DNA of 64,000 nt, from the NCBI GenBank assembly GCA_964016885.1, contig OZ024743.1, forward strand, positions 75,447,740 through 75,511,739, in the 5' to 3' direction. Made by a program: the position numbers and the translations under genes. This stretch comes from Eledone cirrhosa (Eukaryota > Mollusca > Cephalopoda > Octopoda > Eledonidae). The notes below the pieces were generated by a model. It saw nothing but the letters and a program-made list of their open reading frames with translations, did not search any database and was not told the origin of the DNA. Below are positions 36,500-39,400 of this stretch, one piece after another; position 1 is the first letter of the stretch; each line of letters starts with the position of its first letter.

Positions 36500-39400
36500 G
36501 TGAACCAGACCAAGGTGTCATTTGTAGTACTATGGATTGTCTCCAGGCCACTGGGAAAACATCTGAGGGGGGCAATCCTGAACATCATGTAACATTGTCT
36601 GTTCAGAGTCCCCTGTTGTATAACATATGTACAATGGCTAGAGAGAGAGAGATATTGGTGAGCCAGACTAAGGTGTCATTTGTAGCATTATGGATTACCT
36701 CCAGGCCCCTGGTAAAACGTCTGAGAGGGGCAATCCTGAACAACATGCAGTACTGTCTGGTCACAGTCCCTAACAACATACAGTACTGTCTGGTCAAGGT
36801 CCCTAACAACATAGAGTACTGTCTAGTCAGGGTCCCTAACAACATACAGTACTGTCTAGTCAGGGTCCCCACAGTAACATACAGTACTGTCTGGTCAGGG
36901 TCCCTAACAACATACAGTACTGTCTGGTCAGGGTCCCTAACAACATGCAGTACTGTCTGGTCAGGGTCCCTAACAACATGCAGTACTGTCTGGTCAGGGT
37001 CCCCACAGTCACATGCTGGGCTGGCTTTTATTTCCCATTGATGGAGATGGTGGTCTGTCCTGGGATGTGTTGTGTGGATCTGATTAAGGGACACCCATTA
37101 CTTTCTAGGAAGGTCAAAGATGGCTGGTTTAGATGTGGGGTCCTGAACGAGGTCTTGGTTGACAAATTTGGACTCATTCCATGATCTTTACCACTCTTCA
37201 TTCAAATCCCGCAAACCATTCTGGGAATCAATTAAGACCCTTCAAGACAATGACATGGAAATAAAATATATGTAGACATATCTCTTTCCTACATAGACAT
37301 ACATGTAAACACTTAGATAAGTTTAGAGTTGAAATAAAAATAGAAGCTTCACCATAATATTTTTTACTATAATGTAGTCTAATAATGGGGCATATAATCC
37401 CAGTGAACAGAAAAAGATGGGTATCGTGTCTGCTGATACCCATCTTTTTCCATTCAGTGGGTTTATATGCCCCATTCTATCTGTGTCTAGGGCGGGTAAA
37501 ATTTTCGAGATCCGTGAACGAGTTCTCTCCAGTGGTCTCTGTCCCTCATTATCGCTGCCATGTCCTGCATCTCAAAGAGACCAGTGTCTCCTTAGGACAT
37601 CAACATATGTTAACCTCGGTCTTCTTCTTCTGGTGTGTCCATGCAGGGTCTCCCACAGGAGCACTGAGTGCAGTGTCGTAAAGACCTGAAAATCCATCTC
37701 TTTGCTGTAGTGGAGTCTGAGACATGGACACTGACCAAAAAACTCACTCAGATGGTGGATGGGTGCTACACGAGAATGCTGAGGATGGCTATGAACACTA
37801 ATCAGTATACACTGAGGATGAAGAACTCAGAGCTGTACAGGGGCCTCCCAAAAGTCAGCTCGAGAGTAGCACAGAGGAGACTGAGGTTAGCTCGACATGT
37901 TCACCGACATCCAGAGTTGATATGCCCCATTATTAGACTATATTATAGTAAAAAATATTATGGTGTAGCTTCTATTTCTATTTTAATTCTAAACTTCACT
38001 CGCCGTGTTCTAAACATATTTCAGATAAGGTTATTTTGCAATTTTAATTTTCTTAATTTTTATGTTGTTTTCAGAAAGGATCACAAGTACCATGATGGCT
38101 CAGCTTCAGATGGTTCCTCATCGCATTCTTTACATTTGAATCCATCGAGAATGCATCATTCTCTTGACGTAGACTCCCATAAATCCCAACATAATCGCCA
38201 TTCAGAGACACGGGATCTAAGTTGCCCAGAAACTCGTGATTCCCACTTTTCTGACGGTCAAACAGTCTCTGAACTTAGTCACAGCCATTGGGAACGACAT
38301 AGCTCACCTGCCAAAAGCTATAAAATAAATCAAGATATTGGACTACATAGTAAGTCAATCAGTGATAGACGGAATAGGACTAATTCTAAATCTCCTGACT
38401 ATTCAGTATGGGATGGAAAGTTATCTCAAGATAATTCTCCCCATAGTTATGACTGTGTGCCCTCAAACTATAGAAAATCCTCATCGAATGTCGGTGATCA
38501 TTTGAACAGAACTAAAAACAGATCACGGAGTCAAGAATTCAAAGAGATTTATATTAACCGAGAAAGATCTCATAGACTTCCTCAAAATGAGGAAAGCCAT
38601 TCCAAGTCAAAAAAGACATTTCAAGAAGGTATTTTTAATAACAATTACCAATCAGCATGTAAATATGACAGTTTAAATTCAAAGGAGTGTTACGACGATA
38701 GCCAGGACAGGAAAAGTAACTACAGGGTGAAGAGTCGATCTCCTAGCAATGATAGCAAAAATTCCAGTAAACATTTAACATCTCATCAGCTCACAGAATC
38801 AAGTAAAAAAAGACAATTGAAGAATCTTCATAGCAAACAAGCTTTTGAGGAATCAAGTTCATTTAAAGATGTTGGAAAGGACTGTGATTTGTATTTCACC
38901 AATGATGATAAACAGGGCAAGAAACAAAGTCGGAGTCATGATAGAAAACACAAGTCTAACGAACCACCGCGTAAATATGCCAGAAAACATTCACCAACAA
39001 GTCTCTCTGAACTCAGTCGGGACAATGGTGGGAAGCAGAAGTTCAAGCTACCGGACATTGTTGAAAGCACCCGTAGTCACAGGAGGAGTATTGAGTCACG
39101 CCAAAAACATTCACTGAATAAGAAATTCAATAGCAAACATCAAAATACAAAGGAATCCAATGTTGACACCAACATCAGGCAGTCTTTACGAGGTAAAGGG
39201 AAACGTAGACACAGAAGTAGCTCTACTGATTCTTCTTCATCTTCTTCTTCTACATCATCATCATCCTCATCATCATCGTCATCGTCATCGTCCACTTCTA
39301 CATCTTCATCTTCTTCCTCATCGCCCTCATCAGATACCTCTTCATCTAGTTGTAGTTCTTCATCCTCTTCAAATAGAACTCAAGATAAACTGAAGAGATC

